In this document: positions 18,195 to 27,570 of the stretch, piece after piece
Layout of the letters: every line of letters begins with the position of its first letter
Numbering within the stretch: position 1 is the first letter of the stretch
Source of the DNA: Nocardioides sp.
GTDB lineage: Bacteria; Actinomycetota; Actinomycetes; Propionibacteriales; Nocardioidaceae
Length of the DNA stretch: 40,188 bases
NCBI GenBank assembly: GCA_031177735.1
Contig: JAPSKJ010000002.1
Coordinates: 1 to 40,188 of the forward strand
Direction: 5' to 3'
Made by a program: the position numbers and the translations under genes
Notes under the pieces: model-generated
Told to the model about the DNA's origin: nothing
Seen by the model: only the letters and a program-made list of their open reading frames with translations
Database searches by the model: none

Positions 18195-18682
18195 CAGAAC
18201 TCGTCGCCGCTCAGGACGCCGCCCTCGTACAGCGGGTACTCGTAGTTCGTGAGATCGGCGCCGCACGAGCAGTACGCGGCACCCATCAGCAGCGAGCACC
18301 ACGGCATGTGCGCAGAGCCGCTGCGGTGTGGACGGATGGAGAACGCTCGAGCCGAGGAGTCGGCGGGCGACAACAGCGCCCACCAGTCGTCGATGATCTC
18401 CACCCGGCCTCGCGATGAACGGTAGGTCTTCGACACCGAGCCGTCGTCGACCGACACCGCAACCTGCGTGGCGTCGTCGGGCCGCTTCACGTGCGCCGCG
18501 ACAGCCTGCCGCACCACATAGTCGAGCCGGTCCTGATCGAGATCCTGCAGATTGCCCAACCGCGCCGAGATCAGCATCAGCGCGTCCGAGATCCACTGCT
18601 CCCACTGGGCGTACTCGATCGAGTCCGCGGAGGGGGCGGCGCGGCCAAGCTCAACCGCGATGTCTTCCGGGGTCACAGCCAT
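18194..18682 (-). CDS. Head-tail connector protein (Gp15/Gp19-like)
   Basis: MAVTPEDIAVELGRAAPSADSIEYAQWEQWISDALMLISARLG; synteny after capsid. Confidence 0.65.
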   Translation of the reverse strand: MAVTPEDIAVELGRAAPSADSIEYAQWEQWISDALMLISARLGNLQDLDQDRLDYVVRQAVAAHVKRPDDATQVAVSVDDGSVSKTYRSSRGRVEIIDDWWALLSPADSSARAFSIRPHRSGSAHMPWCSLLMGAAYCSCGADLTNYEYPLYEGGVLSGDEF

Positions 18683-18700
18683 GACCGCACCGCCTCTCCG

Positions 18701-18862
18701 CTACTTGCTGGTCGTGCTAGATGACCTGCTGGACGCCGACTTCCGCGCCGGCGTCTTCTTCTCGGTCGGCTTCGTGAACCCGCGGCGGAGAAGGTCGTCG
18801 ACCTTCCCCGAGTCCACCGAAACCGAAGCGCCGTTCGGCGCCGTCAGCTTCGTCGTCGCCAT
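18701..18862 (-). CDS. Small hypothetical protein downstream of capsid
   Basis: 53 aa MATTKLTAPNGASVSVDSGKVDDLLRRGFTKPTEKKTPARKSASSRSSSTTSK. Confidence 0.65.
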   Translation of the reverse strand: MATTKLTAPNGASVSVDSGKVDDLLRRGFTKPTEKKTPARKSASSRSSSTTSK

Positions 18863-18867
18863 GACGA

Positions 18868-19767
18868 TCAGGCCGCGGCGTCGATGACCTTGGCGAAGGC
18901 GTCGAGGTCCGCGACACCCCAGCCGTAGACGACCTCCGCACGGAAGGCCACCTGGTTGTTGCGCTTCAGGTCGCCGCCGCCGTCCGGGTCGCCGTAGCGG
19001 ATGACCTCGAGGCCGATGGCCCGCTGGATGCCCCAGCGGATCGCCGAGAAGTCGCCCACGAAGCCGAGGACGTTGGTCGCCGCAGCAGCCACGCCGACCG
19101 CGCCCACCGTGCGGGACACCGACGCGCGGTGGCCCTCGAGGTCGGAAACCTCGGTGGAGTAGCGGAAGTCGGGGTAGAGCTTCTGCTGCGTGGTCGGGTT
19201 CCGGTAGGCGCCGAACTTGGCGGCGTAGACCGGGTCGAGCGCCACGTCGCGCGGCATGAAGCCGTCGGCCAGCACGAGGCCGTCCGCGGCGTCGAGGCTG
19301 ACGAAAGGCTCGTCGGTCGCGACGTACTCCACGGAGTTGGTGGTGTCGTCGAGGGTCTGGTCCATCGCCGCGACCTCGGCGCCACCCGTGGGGTTGATGC
19401 CGTGCATCACGCCGAAGTCGAGCGCCCGGGAGAGCGCCGGCTGGATCAGGTCGAGCACCTGCCGGACGACGCCGAGCTGGTGGTCCTCGTCGGCCCACAT
19501 GACCTCTTCCGTCCACCGGACGGTCTTGTGGAACTTGAACGGCGCAGTGGTGACGGTCGTCGGGACGATCGTCGAGCCACCCTTGTTCGCGCCCTCAGCG
19601 ACGTACTCGGCCTCGCCGATGTCGAAGGTCATGGACTCGCCCGTCCCGAACTTCATCGGGATCGAGTTGGACAGGGCGGCGACGGCGGAGCCGTACTGCA
19701 CCTTGCCCAGCCACGGGTCGAGGATCTGGTCGGGGAGGTTGAGATCCCCGGTGTCGAGAGTTGCCAT
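18868..19767 (-). CDS. Major capsid protein (HK97-fold)
   Basis: 299 aa; KFHKTVRWTEEVMWADEDHQLGVV, DPVYAAKFGAYRNP, FVGDFSAIRWGIQRAIGLEVIRYGDPDG. Confidence 0.85.
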   Translation of the reverse strand: MATLDTGDLNLPDQILDPWLGKVQYGSAVAALSNSIPMKFGTGESMTFDIGEAEYVAEGANKGGSTIVPTTVTTAPFKFHKTVRWTEEVMWADEDHQLGVVRQVLDLIQPALSRALDFGVMHGINPTGGAEVAAMDQTLDDTTNSVEYVATDEPFVSLDAADGLVLADGFMPRDVALDPVYAAKFGAYRNPTTQQKLYPDFRYSTEVSDLEGHRASVSRTVGAVGVAAAATNVLGFVGDFSAIRWGIQRAIGLEVIRYGDPDGGGDLKRNNQVAFRAEVVYGWGVADLDAFAKVIDAAA

Positions 19768-19788
19768 TGGTGTTCCCTCCTAGGAACG

Positions 19789-20256
19789 TCAGTCGGCGGC
19801 GGCGCGGCTGAACAGGTTCTTCGTGAACGTGCCCAGCTCGTCCGAGGCCGGCTTGGGGTTGTTGCCCTCGCGGGGCGAGACGTTGTTCTTTTGCTTGCGC
19901 TGCTCCTCGCGGTCGGCAAGGCGCTTGGCCTGGGCCGTGAGGGTGTCCTCGTCCGTTCCGAGAAGGAACAGTTCGGCGTCCTCGTCGGAAATGCCGTACT
20001 TGGCCTGCACGCGGCTGCGCAGAGCCGCGAGGTTGGCCCTCTGGATCTCCTGCTCGAGGGCCGCGATCCGCTCCTCTGCGGTGGCCTTCTCGCTCGCCTT
20101 CGCCTTGAGGTCGTCGTAGTCCGCGTACTTCTCCCGCTCGCGCTTCACGCGCTCGCGGACGATGCGGTCGACATCGGCCTGGGTGAACGTCTGATCCGGC
20201 TCGGGGGTCGGGTCGGACGTCGGCTCCGGGTTGGGGTTGGGCGTGGGGTCGGACAT
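19789..20256 (-). CDS. Scaffolding protein
   Basis: Pro-rich N-terminus, FTQADVDRIVRERVKREREKYADYDDLKAKA coiled-coil; precedes capsid. Confidence 0.85.
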   Translation of the reverse strand: MSDPTPNPNPEPTSDPTPEPDQTFTQADVDRIVRERVKREREKYADYDDLKAKASEKATAEERIAALEQEIQRANLAALRSRVQAKYGISDEDAELFLLGTDEDTLTAQAKRLADREEQRKQKNNVSPREGNNPKPASDELGTFTKNLFSRAAAD

Positions 20257-20337
20257 GCGCTGTCTCCGTAACCTCGTCAGGTACTGCTCCGGCGTTGAGC
20301 GCCGCCGTTGCGCTTCCCCCCGCGATGGGGTGGTCTG

Positions 20338-21039
20338 TTAGCCCGGTGCGTCCGGGTAGTGCTGGTTCAGGTAGGCCCGCAGACGCTCGTTGCGCGCCGC
20401 CTGGGCCGCCTCCGTCTTCGCGCGGCGGCTCGAGGCCACGTACTGCACGACCGACGCCTCAGGGCCGTGCGTGCCGCCGCGGAACTCTGGGCGAGCGGCA
20501 CAGTGGCAGTCGGTGTGGGCCGCGAAGATCGCCGTCTCCTTCGAGAACACGGCACCCTTGGCAGCGAGCATCAGACAGAACTTGCAGGCACTGGGCCGGG
20601 CGACGCGGCTCCAGCCGATCGCGTCCTCGTCCTGGCGGGTGTTGCCGACGATCGACTCGCGGAACCCGCGGGCGACTTCCTTCTCCGCCAGCCGCATCGT
20701 CTCGTCAACGAGCCGCTGCATCTGCTCCTCGATGTCAGCCTCGACGCTGCGCTGCAGCTTCGCGATCTCCCGCTCGATCCAGTCCGTTGACGGATCGCCG
20801 ATCACGTCGGGCACGTAGGCCGTCAAGGGTGCCGACTCCTCGCGGATCTCGTCGTACCACGCGACCGCCAGCAGGCCGGCGGCGTCGTAGTAGGGCGGCA
20901 CGATCAGCGGAAGCGTCTCCAAGAGCGAGTCCAGCGCCTGCGCGGAGGAAGCCGCCGCGGCCTGGGCTGCCAGATCCGCTGAGGCTGCAGCGGTAACGGC
21001 CGCAAGCTCTTCGCGGACAACCTCAGGCGACGTCGCCAC
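20338..21039 (-). CDS. MuF-like head morphogenesis protein
   Basis: PSACKFCLMLAAKGAVFSKETAIFAAHTDCHCAARPEF; between portal and scaffold. Confidence 0.8.
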   Translation of the reverse strand: MATSPEVVREELAAVTAAASADLAAQAAAASSAQALDSLLETLPLIVPPYYDAAGLLAVAWYDEIREESAPLTAYVPDVIGDPSTDWIEREIAKLQRSVEADIEEQMQRLVDETMRLAEKEVARGFRESIVGNTRQDEDAIGWSRVARPSACKFCLMLAAKGAVFSKETAIFAAHTDCHCAARPEFRGGTHGPEASVVQYVASSRRAKTEAAQAARNERLRAYLNQHYPDAPG

Positions 21040-22456
21040 CGCGACGCTCCTGCACCCGCGCCAACAGCGACCGAGCCTCAGCGCGGCGCCGCTCCGCCAT
21101 CGCCCGCTTGATCTGCGACGGAGACAGGCCCGCGAGCTCAAGCCCGACCTCGGTCTCAGCGAGCCACGGGAACTTGTCGATGACCTTCGAGCCCGCGTCG
21201 GCCGCAGCAGCGCGAGACACGTGCATCGGGTTGCGCCACACCGGCTGAACGTCGAGGTTCGCTGGCACGTCGCCGCCGTTGAGCATCCGCAGCGCCCGCG
21301 TCATCGTCGCCGACAGGTCCGGTGTCCATCCGTCCGTCGTCTGCTCCGCCTCGGCCACCAGGTCGTCCTTCGACACCTGCAGCGCTTCGGCCGACGTCGG
21401 GTTCGCGTCACCGATCAGGCCCAGCTCGCCGACAGGGATGCCGGTTTCGCCGGAGAACATCTGCGCCAGCATCCGCAGGTGCGCGTTCTGGGGCTCCGGC
21501 GACTGGCCGTGGAACTGCTTGATGTCAGCCCGCGCGAGCGCCGAACCACCCGTCGCCAGCTCCTCGTCGTCACCGATCGCCCAGATGGCGTCCCACGCGG
21601 CCTGCCACGTCGGCTTCGGCGACCCGTCAGCGTTGCGGAACGCCTCCTCGGTGGCGCCGAGAAGCGCGTAGCGGGGCATCGAGTACGCCTCGCCGTTGAC
21701 GTCGGCACGGATCATCGCGCCGAGCGCCTGCTCGTGCAGCGACATCACCGACCGCGAGATCCGCGACGAGCCGAACGGGCGGCCCAGGCGAGGCTTGTAG
21801 CGCAGCGGGTCGACAGGGAGGCCGTAGGGGTGGTCCCGGCGATCCTCAACCGTCCACGGACGGCCGTCACAGTCCATGACGATGTTCAGGCCCGGCAGGT
21901 ACATGGTCATCGCCGTGGGCTCGCCCTGGTCGTCGACCTCGTTGATCGACAGGAACGACCGCAAGGAGCGGAGGCGGGGATCCCAGATGCCTGTCGCGTT
22001 CGTCGCGTCGCGAGGCAGGATCAGCACCTCAGGTTCGCCCGCGGTCGTGTCGCCCTGGACCGTCACCAGCCATGACACCGCGTGGATCAGCGACGAGACC
22101 CCGGCCTGCGAGAGCTCCGAGCGCAGACGGTTGTCCCGCTCGAGTTCATCCAGCCCGAGTCGGGCGAGGTCGTGACCGTTGGCGTCGAAGAAGCCGTCGA
22201 GGTTGCAGCGGCGGTTTAGCTTGTCGACCGCGATGGCCGACCAGCCGAGAACGAATCGGCGTCGCTTGACCACGGCCGGCGCGTTCGACGACATCAGCGC
22301 CCGGGTCGCGTTCTTCATGTCGTAGAACGCCGACCGGATGTTGTTCCGAAGTCGCTTCGCGCGCCACTGAGCCAGCAGCTCGTCGAGGTCCGCCTGCTCG
22401 TCGTCAGTCAGGCCAGCGACCACGATGCGGCAGTCGAGAGGGGCAGCCACTACCAC
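21023..22456 (-). CDS. Portal protein (SPP1/Gp6-like)
   Basis: 477 aa; FGSSRISRSVMSLHEQALGAMIRADVNGEAYSMPRYALLGA, GETGIPVGELGLIGDANPTSAEALQVSKDDLV. Confidence 0.85.
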   Translation of the reverse strand: MVVAAPLDCRIVVAGLTDDEQADLDELLAQWRAKRLRNNIRSAFYDMKNATRALMSSNAPAVVKRRRFVLGWSAIAVDKLNRRCNLDGFFDANGHDLARLGLDELERDNRLRSELSQAGVSSLIHAVSWLVTVQGDTTAGEPEVLILPRDATNATGIWDPRLRSLRSFLSINEVDDQGEPTAMTMYLPGLNIVMDCDGRPWTVEDRRDHPYGLPVDPLRYKPRLGRPFGSSRISRSVMSLHEQALGAMIRADVNGEAYSMPRYALLGATEEAFRNADGSPKPTWQAAWDAIWAIGDDEELATGGSALARADIKQFHGQSPEPQNAHLRMLAQMFSGETGIPVGELGLIGDANPTSAEALQVSKDDLVAEAEQTTDGWTPDLSATMTRALRMLNGGDVPANLDVQPVWRNPMHVSRAAAADAGSKVIDKFPWLAETEVGLELAGLSPSQIKRAMAERRRAEARSLLARVQERRGGDVA

Positions 22457-23964
22457 GTCACCACCCTTCGACCGCGACCCGTGCGGGTCGGCTTCCTGAC
22501 GTTCTGGGACTGAGCGCGAGCGCCGATCAGCGCAAGCGTCGCGGCCTGGATCGGGGTGATGTCGGAGTCAGCGAGCTTGCGCGACCACACCCACATGCCC
22601 GTGTCGCCCAGAGCCCGCTTGCCAGCCGCGAGAGCCGCCGCGGTGAACTGAGGCTGCCCGATGTGGTGCAGCCAGCCCGTCACGATGCCGTCGAGGACGT
22701 TCGCGCAGCCGGCGCCGAGTTCCGCGACCTTGACCGGCGTCGCCTGGATGTTCGAGCCCTTGAAGAAGTAGCGGTCGTTGCGCTTCTCGAGCAGCGCGGC
22801 GACGGGGCCGGCGACGTCGACCACGACACTGCGAATCTTCGGGTTGTTCGCGGTGAGGTACTGCAGGTGCGGCACCAGCCACGCCGTCCCGCGGCCCCGC
22901 GTGTGCTGGTCGTCGTCGAGCTCGAAGTGCCAGCCCTCGTCCGCTCGCTGCCCAGCGATGGCGACCGACGCCCACGCGAGATCCGGGCCGACCTCGACGC
23001 CGAGAGCGATCCGGTCGACCGCGACCGACTCGGTGTCCTCGCAGTCCTGCCACGAAGGGGCCGGGAGGACGCCGGCGCCCAGCTTCGGATTCCAGATGCC
23101 GAGGGCTTCACGCCGCCACGAGTCGTCGTCGGGGATGTTCTCCCGCATCCGCAGCATCGACTCGACCGGAGTGCGCCGCGGGAACGACGGATTGGCTCGA
23201 GCCCACTGCTCACGGTCGTCGATGTCGGCGTCTGGATCGGCGGCCATCTCGACGTAGAACATGTCGCCCGCTTCGCCAGACAGAGCCCGCTCGCGCTTCG
23301 ACGCGAACGCCTCGCCGTTGTCCACCGGGCGCGGCGGGGTGCCGATGAAGAAGATGAGACCACCGTGCGGGTTCCGCGCCTGGTTCGTCGCAGGAACCAT
23401 GTCCTCGAGCGCCTTGATGTCGAGGATCTGCGCCTCATCGAACACGAGGATGTCGACCGCATCCATGCCGCGGCCGAACCCGTGCTCACGGGCGCCGAAC
23501 ATGATGATCGAGCTGTTGGCGAACCGGATCTCTTGCTCGCCGTTCGCGGTCCGGACCCCGCCGCCCGGTGGCATGAACGGCCGGACCTGCTTGCGCTTGA
23601 CCATGCCCTGCATCGAGCGGAACGTGTTCGTCGTCGTGCGACCGTGGTGCGACGTCCAGACAACACGCAGGCCGGGCAGCTCGATCGCAAGAGCGATGAG
23701 CAGGTTCCCGACCGTGTAGGTCTTGCCCACCTGGCGCGGGATGCTCCACACGACGCCGCCGACCGTCGCAGCGAACTTGCCGTCCTCTCGGCAGCCGAGC
23801 GCCACCGTCGCCGCGCCGTCCTGCCACGTGTCGAACTGGACCGACATCGCTGCCAGTCGCGGCCTGACCCGGTGATAGACCGACGTCGTGATCCCCTCAG
23901 GGATGACGAGATGCCGGGCGACCTCAGATAGCCGAGGAGTCGAAGCGGTCGTCGACATCGGCAC
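22450..23964 (-). CDS. Terminase large subunit
   Basis: Walker A-like IPRQVGKTY, Walker B VDILVFDEAQIL, coupling motif, C-terminal nuclease. Confidence 0.9.
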   Translation of the reverse strand: MPMSTTASTPRLSEVARHLVIPEGITTSVYHRVRPRLAAMSVQFDTWQDGAATVALGCREDGKFAATVGGVVWSIPRQVGKTYTVGNLLIALAIELPGLRVVWTSHHGRTTTNTFRSMQGMVKRKQVRPFMPPGGGVRTANGEQEIRFANSSIIMFGAREHGFGRGMDAVDILVFDEAQILDIKALEDMVPATNQARNPHGGLIFFIGTPPRPVDNGEAFASKRERALSGEAGDMFYVEMAADPDADIDDREQWARANPSFPRRTPVESMLRMRENIPDDDSWRREALGIWNPKLGAGVLPAPSWQDCEDTESVAVDRIALGVEVGPDLAWASVAIAGQRADEGWHFELDDDQHTRGRGTAWLVPHLQYLTANNPKIRSVVVDVAGPVAALLEKRNDRYFFKGSNIQATPVKVAELGAGCANVLDGIVTGWLHHIGQPQFTAAALAAGKRALGDTGMWVWSRKLADSDITPIQAATLALIGARAQSQNVRKPTRTGRGRRVVTW

Positions 23965-24217
23965 CAGGCTTGTGGTCCGCCTGCTTGGCGTCCTGGTCGG
24001 CCAGACGGATCAGGCGGTCGAGCTCGCGCAACTCCTTATACGCCGAAGCGATGGCGTTGGACGACACCTCGCCGGCGTCGAGCTTCTTCGCCAACGCCTT
24101 GCGCATCGCCGCGAGGAGGTCGCGGTTCGAGCCCTCGAGCGCCTCGGTGATGTTCTTCGGCTCTCGCTTGGCGCGTGCGCCCGGAGGTACCGCGGCGAGG
24201 TGGCCCTTAGCAGCCAT
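23924..24217 (-). CDS. Terminase small subunit-like
   Basis: 97 aa helical, upstream of TerL, strong RBS AGGAGGTGATCGCG. Confidence 0.65.
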   Translation of the reverse strand: MAAKGHLAAVPPGARAKREPKNITEALEGSNRDLLAAMRKALAKKLDAGEVSSNAIASAYKELRELDRLIRLADQDAKQADHKPGADVDDRFDSSAI

Positions 24218-24296
24218 CGCGATCACCTCCTGGGGTTTTTGGGTTCGCGGGGAGAGACGCTGACCTAGTCCCGCAGTCCTCTGGCAGGGCGGGGGG

Positions 24297-24312
24297 AGGG
24301 GGTGGACCCCCT
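24297..24312. other. Near-perfect palindrome AGGGGGT-GG-ACCCCCT between HNH and TerS genes
   Basis: 7-bp inverted repeat with GG spacer, immediately downstream of HNH gene. Confidence 0.6.
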
Positions 24313-24317
24313 GGTGG

Positions 24318-24599
24318 TCAGGGTCGCTGCAGGGTGATCGAGCGGCGGATGATGGGCGCCCATGCCCGGTCGCCCTTCTCGAGGTTGCAGCGGTGGTTGC
24401 AGGTGGGGCAGGGTTGGTGGTGTGCCGGCATGAGGTTGTCGGGGTCGTCGTCGCTGCCGCCGCGTGCGAGTGCGGTGACGTGGTCGACTGCATCGGCGCC
24501 GGGGTGTCCGCAGATGTGGCACACGTCGGACTTGGCGAGGATCATCCGGTTGCGCTTCTGCCGAGCGCCACCCGACATGCGCTTGTGGTACTGGCTCAC
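24318..24599 (-). CDS. HNH endonuclease
   Basis: CHICGHPGADAVDHVTALARGGSDDDPDNLMPAHHQPCPTCNH; adjacent to terminase. Confidence 0.9.
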   Translation of the reverse strand: MSQYHKRMSGGARQKRNRMILAKSDVCHICGHPGADAVDHVTALARGGSDDDPDNLMPAHHQPCPTCNHRCNLEKGDRAWAPIIRRSITLQRP

Positions 24600-24757
24600 T
24601 CGTCCTCCGCCATCATCGCAGCCACCGCGTCGGCCAGCGCCTTGACTGCCGTGACCCTGGCCTGGTCGAGCGCGTCGGGGTAGTCGTTGTCCACCTCGAC
24701 CTCGACGCTGGTCACTGACCCGTCGGACCACTGGTGGTGCAGCGCGACACTGGTCAC
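24596..24757 (-). CDS. Hypothetical protein
   Basis: 53 aa VTSVALHHQWSDGSVTSVEVEVDNDYPDALDQARVTAVKALADAVAAMMAEDE. Confidence 0.6.
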   Translation of the reverse strand: MTSVALHHQWSDGSVTSVEVEVDNDYPDALDQARVTAVKALADAVAAMMAEDE

Positions 24758-24942
24758 GCCGGCGCCTTCATCCAGTCCTCGAGCAGCGCGTCGATCCGTC
24801 GATGCCAGCGTGTCCACTCGGTCGGCTCGTCGTCGCTGAACTTCTCGACGATGTGCTGTGCTCGCTTGGCTGAGCGGTTGAGGTTGTCGATCGCCTCGGC
24901 CAGCTCGTGCCGCGTGGTGTCGTCGGTGACTCGGATGGTCAT
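24754..24942 (-). CDS. Hypothetical protein
   Basis: 62 aa MTIRVTDDTTRHELAEAIDNLNRSAKRAQHIVEKFSDDEPTEWTRWHRRIDALLEDW. Confidence 0.65.
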   Translation of the reverse strand: MTIRVTDDTTRHELAEAIDNLNRSAKRAQHIVEKFSDDEPTEWTRWHRRIDALLEDWMKAPA

Positions 24943-25069
24943 GGTCGCCCCCGTATCCGCCGGCCGGGTCTCCCTCCCGAACTGGCGCGCGCTGATCCCC
25001 GGTCGACGGCGGGGGTTCGCAGCCTCTCGTACCTGTCGGCCTGGCTGCCCGGCGTGTGACCCGAGAACG

Positions 25070-25104
25070 ACTCAGCCCCGGCCGATGGTGGCTCGGGGCT
25101 GAGT
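25070..25104. terminator. Hairpin terminator between early and late leftward blocks
   Basis: ACTCAGCCCCG(25070-25080)/CGGGGCTGAGT(25094-25104), perfect 11-bp stem. Confidence 0.7.
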
Positions 25105-25156
25105 TTGGGGATGCGGTCGCCCGCCTCCGGTATGCCTAAGGGTACAGCATGACGAC

Positions 25157-26020
25157 CTACACCGCGGGTCTCTGCCGTGTCGGCGTGGTCAGGTGCAGGC
25201 GCCAGATGCTCGGCCACCACACCCAGACCTCGTGCGTCACGGGGTCGCAGTACGCCTCGACCTCGCACTCTGCCAGCCATCGCCGGATGGTCCGCTCGCC
25301 GCGCCCTTGTGCCTTGAGTGTGCCGATGGCGTCGGACTGTCGGACCCACGTCTCGGCGCCTTTGCTGCGCAGCATCCGGGCGTGGGCGTTGCTGACCCCC
25401 TCAGCGTCGAAGCGGTGCTTGCACTTGGGGCAGCGCCACCAGTCGTCGGACCCGTCGGCGGCGTACCCGTACTTGCGAATGAGGCGCGGCGGGTTGTCTT
25501 CGCATTCGACGCGGTCGCACACGACGCGGGTGCGCTCGGCTCGGTTGCCGGCGTAGAGCACGTTCTCGATCCGCACTCGAGCTCGCCGGATGTCGGCGGC
25601 GAAGTCGTCCCAGTGCGGCTCGTTCTCCCACGCCCAGTCGAGTTGGTAGCGGATGAAGTTCGCTTCGGTTGCGACGGTGCGCTTGGCGTTGTCGTATTCG
25701 GCGCCGTGGTGCGCCCGCCACTGTTCGGACCAGAACGCGAGGGTCTGGAGCGGCGGCTCCCAGGTGTCGTCTTCGTCGTCGGCGTGGCTGACGTCGCGGC
25801 CGTGGTTGACTCGCGCGTCGTACTGGTGCTGCCACGCCTCGATGTTGGCGACGTCGGCGAGGGCGACCATCGCGAGGCCGCCGGGCATCACGGTCCCGTC
25901 GAGTCGAGCTGATGCCTTGTGCTCGGCCTGCTCGTCGAGGTGGTCGCACATGCTGACGATCTCGGTCAGGTCGCGGGCGACCTTGACGGTTGGGTGTACG
26001 TCGATCCGCTGCTCGGTCAT
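25157..26020 (-). CDS. DNA-binding protein with zinc-ribbon and HTH
   Basis: CDRVECEDNPPRL...WWRCPKCKHRFD zinc ribbon; C-terminal RQSDAIGTLKAQGRGERTIRRWLAECEVEAYCDPVTHEVWVWWPSI. Confidence 0.65.
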   Translation of the reverse strand: MTEQRIDVHPTVKVARDLTEIVSMCDHLDEQAEHKASARLDGTVMPGGLAMVALADVANIEAWQHQYDARVNHGRDVSHADDEDDTWEPPLQTLAFWSEQWRAHHGAEYDNAKRTVATEANFIRYQLDWAWENEPHWDDFAADIRRARVRIENVLYAGNRAERTRVVCDRVECEDNPPRLIRKYGYAADGSDDWWRCPKCKHRFDAEGVSNAHARMLRSKGAETWVRQSDAIGTLKAQGRGERTIRRWLAECEVEAYCDPVTHEVWVWWPSIWRLHLTTPTRQRPAV

Positions 26021-26376
26021 GCGTCCCCCTCGACCGGGCAACTGCATCCGTAGCAGCGCCCCTCGTTGTAGTCCTTGTGTCCCGAGTGGTCGTCGACCTT
26101 GCACTTCCAGCAGGTTCCGTCCGGCGCGATCTCGCCGTGCTTGCGTCGTTGTTCGGCGACCTGCTCGGCGGTGGTGGCGAGCATCTGTCGCAGGCGGGTC
26201 CGCTCGCCGTCGATGAGGTCGGCGCAGACGAACAGCTCGACGGCGATCTGCCGCAGCAGGGCGGGCACGTCTCCGCCGATGTGCAGCGTCGTCACGTCGT
26301 CGAGTCGGAGGGTCACTCCGAGGTCGCCTGCCTCGATCGGCGGGACCGTGTCGAGGTACACGCTGACGCTCGTCAC
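26017..26376 (-). CDS. Hypothetical Cys-rich protein
   Basis: 119 aa; C-terminal CWKCKVDDHSGHKDYNEGRCYGCSC. Confidence 0.65.
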   Translation of the reverse strand: MTSVSVYLDTVPPIEAGDLGVTLRLDDVTTLHIGGDVPALLRQIAVELFVCADLIDGERTRLRQMLATTAEQVAEQRRKHGEIAPDGTCWKCKVDDHSGHKDYNEGRCYGCSCPVEGDA

Positions 26377-26510
26377 CAGTCCTCGTTCCCTTCCGTGTGC
26401 CGGTCACTGACTTCGCTGCCGGCGTTGGATGCGTACACGTGCGTCTCGTGCGGGTCGTTGCGGACGCATTGGAGGCCGTCGGGCGCGTTCCAGAGTCGGT
26501 GGTCACACAT
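26373..26510 (-). CDS. Hypothetical small protein
   Basis: 45 aa MCDHRLWNAPDGLQCVRNDPHETHVYASNAGSEVSDRHTEGNEDW. Confidence 0.55.
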   Translation of the reverse strand: MCDHRLWNAPDGLQCVRNDPHETHVYASNAGSEVSDRHTEGNEDW

Positions 26511-26832
26511 TGCGGGCCTCCTCGCGGTTGGCACGCTCGCGGAGGAACGATGCCCACAGCTCGTCGGTCGGGGTCGACGACGGGCCGGCGTCCGCCGCTT
26601 CCCGCAGCGCCGCCGCCCTCTCGGCCGCAATGACCGGCGCCAGGGCAGCGGCGACGTAGTCGCGGAGCCAGTCAGAGGTCAGGATCGCGTCGGCCTGCCT
26701 CAGCGCCTCCTGCTTCGGGCCGCCGTACTGGTGCTCCCAGGCGACCCCATTCCAGTCCCATTCGTCGCTTGCCTCGTAGATCAGCCGAGCCAGCCCCTCG
26801 GTCAGCCTCGTCGGGTCGTTGTCGGTGGTCAT
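26503..26832 (-). CDS. Hypothetical protein
   Basis: 109 aa with MTTDNDPTRLTEGLARLIYEASDEWDWNG; start/stop overlaps. Confidence 0.65.
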   Translation of the reverse strand: MTTDNDPTRLTEGLARLIYEASDEWDWNGVAWEHQYGGPKQEALRQADAILTSDWLRDYVAAALAPVIAAERAAALREAADAGPSSTPTDELWASFLRERANREEARNV

Positions 26833-27257
26833 GGCTGCTCCTCGAGGTCGGGGTGGGTGGTCGCGGGACTCGGCAGGAGCTCGCGGAAGTTGGCCTGCTC
26901 GCCGGTCACGAGCTCGTATGCGGCCTCGGAGTCGATGACCTCGCCGTCACCGACCCGGCGGCGGGCCTCGAGCAGCCAGCGCCGCTCTTGCCCGTCGTCG
27001 AGTCCGGGCGGCGGGGTGAGCGGCGGGTGCTCGTCGATGCGCTTGGCCCGCAGCTTCCTGACGGCGGTACGGATCGCGGCCGGCATGAGCCACTCGGTGC
27101 TGCTGCGGTAGTGCTGGATCAGCGCGACCCGGCAGTCGTCGAAGCGCAGGTCGTCGAGCGCGGCTGCCCATGCCTTCGCGGCGTCGGGGTCGGGGCGGCG
27201 GTTGTCGTAGGCGGCTGCCATCGAGAGCAGCACCTGGGCCTCGGCGGGGCTCACCAC
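26829..27257 (-). CDS. Hypothetical phage protein (replisome-region)
   Basis: About 142 aa; VLLSMAAAYDNRRPDPDAAKAWAAALDDLRFDDCRVALIQHYRSSTEWLMPAAIRTAVRKLRAKRI, common phage family. Confidence 0.65.
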   Translation of the reverse strand: MVSPAEAQVLLSMAAAYDNRRPDPDAAKAWAAALDDLRFDDCRVALIQHYRSSTEWLMPAAIRTAVRKLRAKRIDEHPPLTPPPGLDDGQERRWLLEARRRVGDGEVIDSEAAYELVTGEQANFRELLPSPATTHPDLEEQP

Positions 27258-27376
27258 TCCCACCCTTCGAGCTGGTCCCAGTGCATCCCGTCGTGTCCGG
27301 GGGGCAGGCAGCAGACGGCTTCGGGGCCGTGGTCGCTGATCGGGGTGACGGCGTGGCACTCGTCGGCGGTGGTCAT
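27251..27376 (-). CDS. Hypothetical 41-aa protein
   Basis: Manual translation MTTADECHAVTPISDHGPEAVCCLPPGHDGMHWDQLEGWEW. Confidence 0.55.
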   Translation of the reverse strand: MTTADECHAVTPISDHGPEAVCCLPPGHDGMHWDQLEGWEW

Positions 27377-27570
27377 GCCGCCCCCTCGTGCGGCACACCC
27401 GTGAACGTGCATGGCTCGGGAAGGTCTTGGATGAGCGCCCTCCCGCAGTCAAGGCATCTCGCTCGACGCGCGGGGGCTCCAGTGAGCGCGTCCAGATACG
27501 TCATCGCTTGGTTGATCTCGTCGCCATGAATACAGCGGACGCGATCGTGTGGGCACCTGCGCAACCTCAT
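27373..27570 (-). CDS. Hypothetical zinc-finger-like protein
   Basis: 65 aa; CPHDRVRCIHGDEINQAMTYLDALTGAPARRARCLDCGRALIQDLP. Confidence 0.55.
   Translation of the reverse strand: MRLRRCPHDRVRCIHGDEINQAMTYLDALTGAPARRARCLDCGRALIQDLPEPCTFTGVPHEGAA

Noticed and set aside
22663-23931. 422-aa + strand ORF antisense to terminase
   Set aside because: Antisense shadow of the conserved TerL coding frame; no domain-like sequence or RBS.
24939-25349. 136-aa - strand ORF
   Set aside because: Low-complexity Arg/Gly/Pro translation overlapping the 25157-26020 gene in another frame and crossing the 25070-25104 terminator hairpin.
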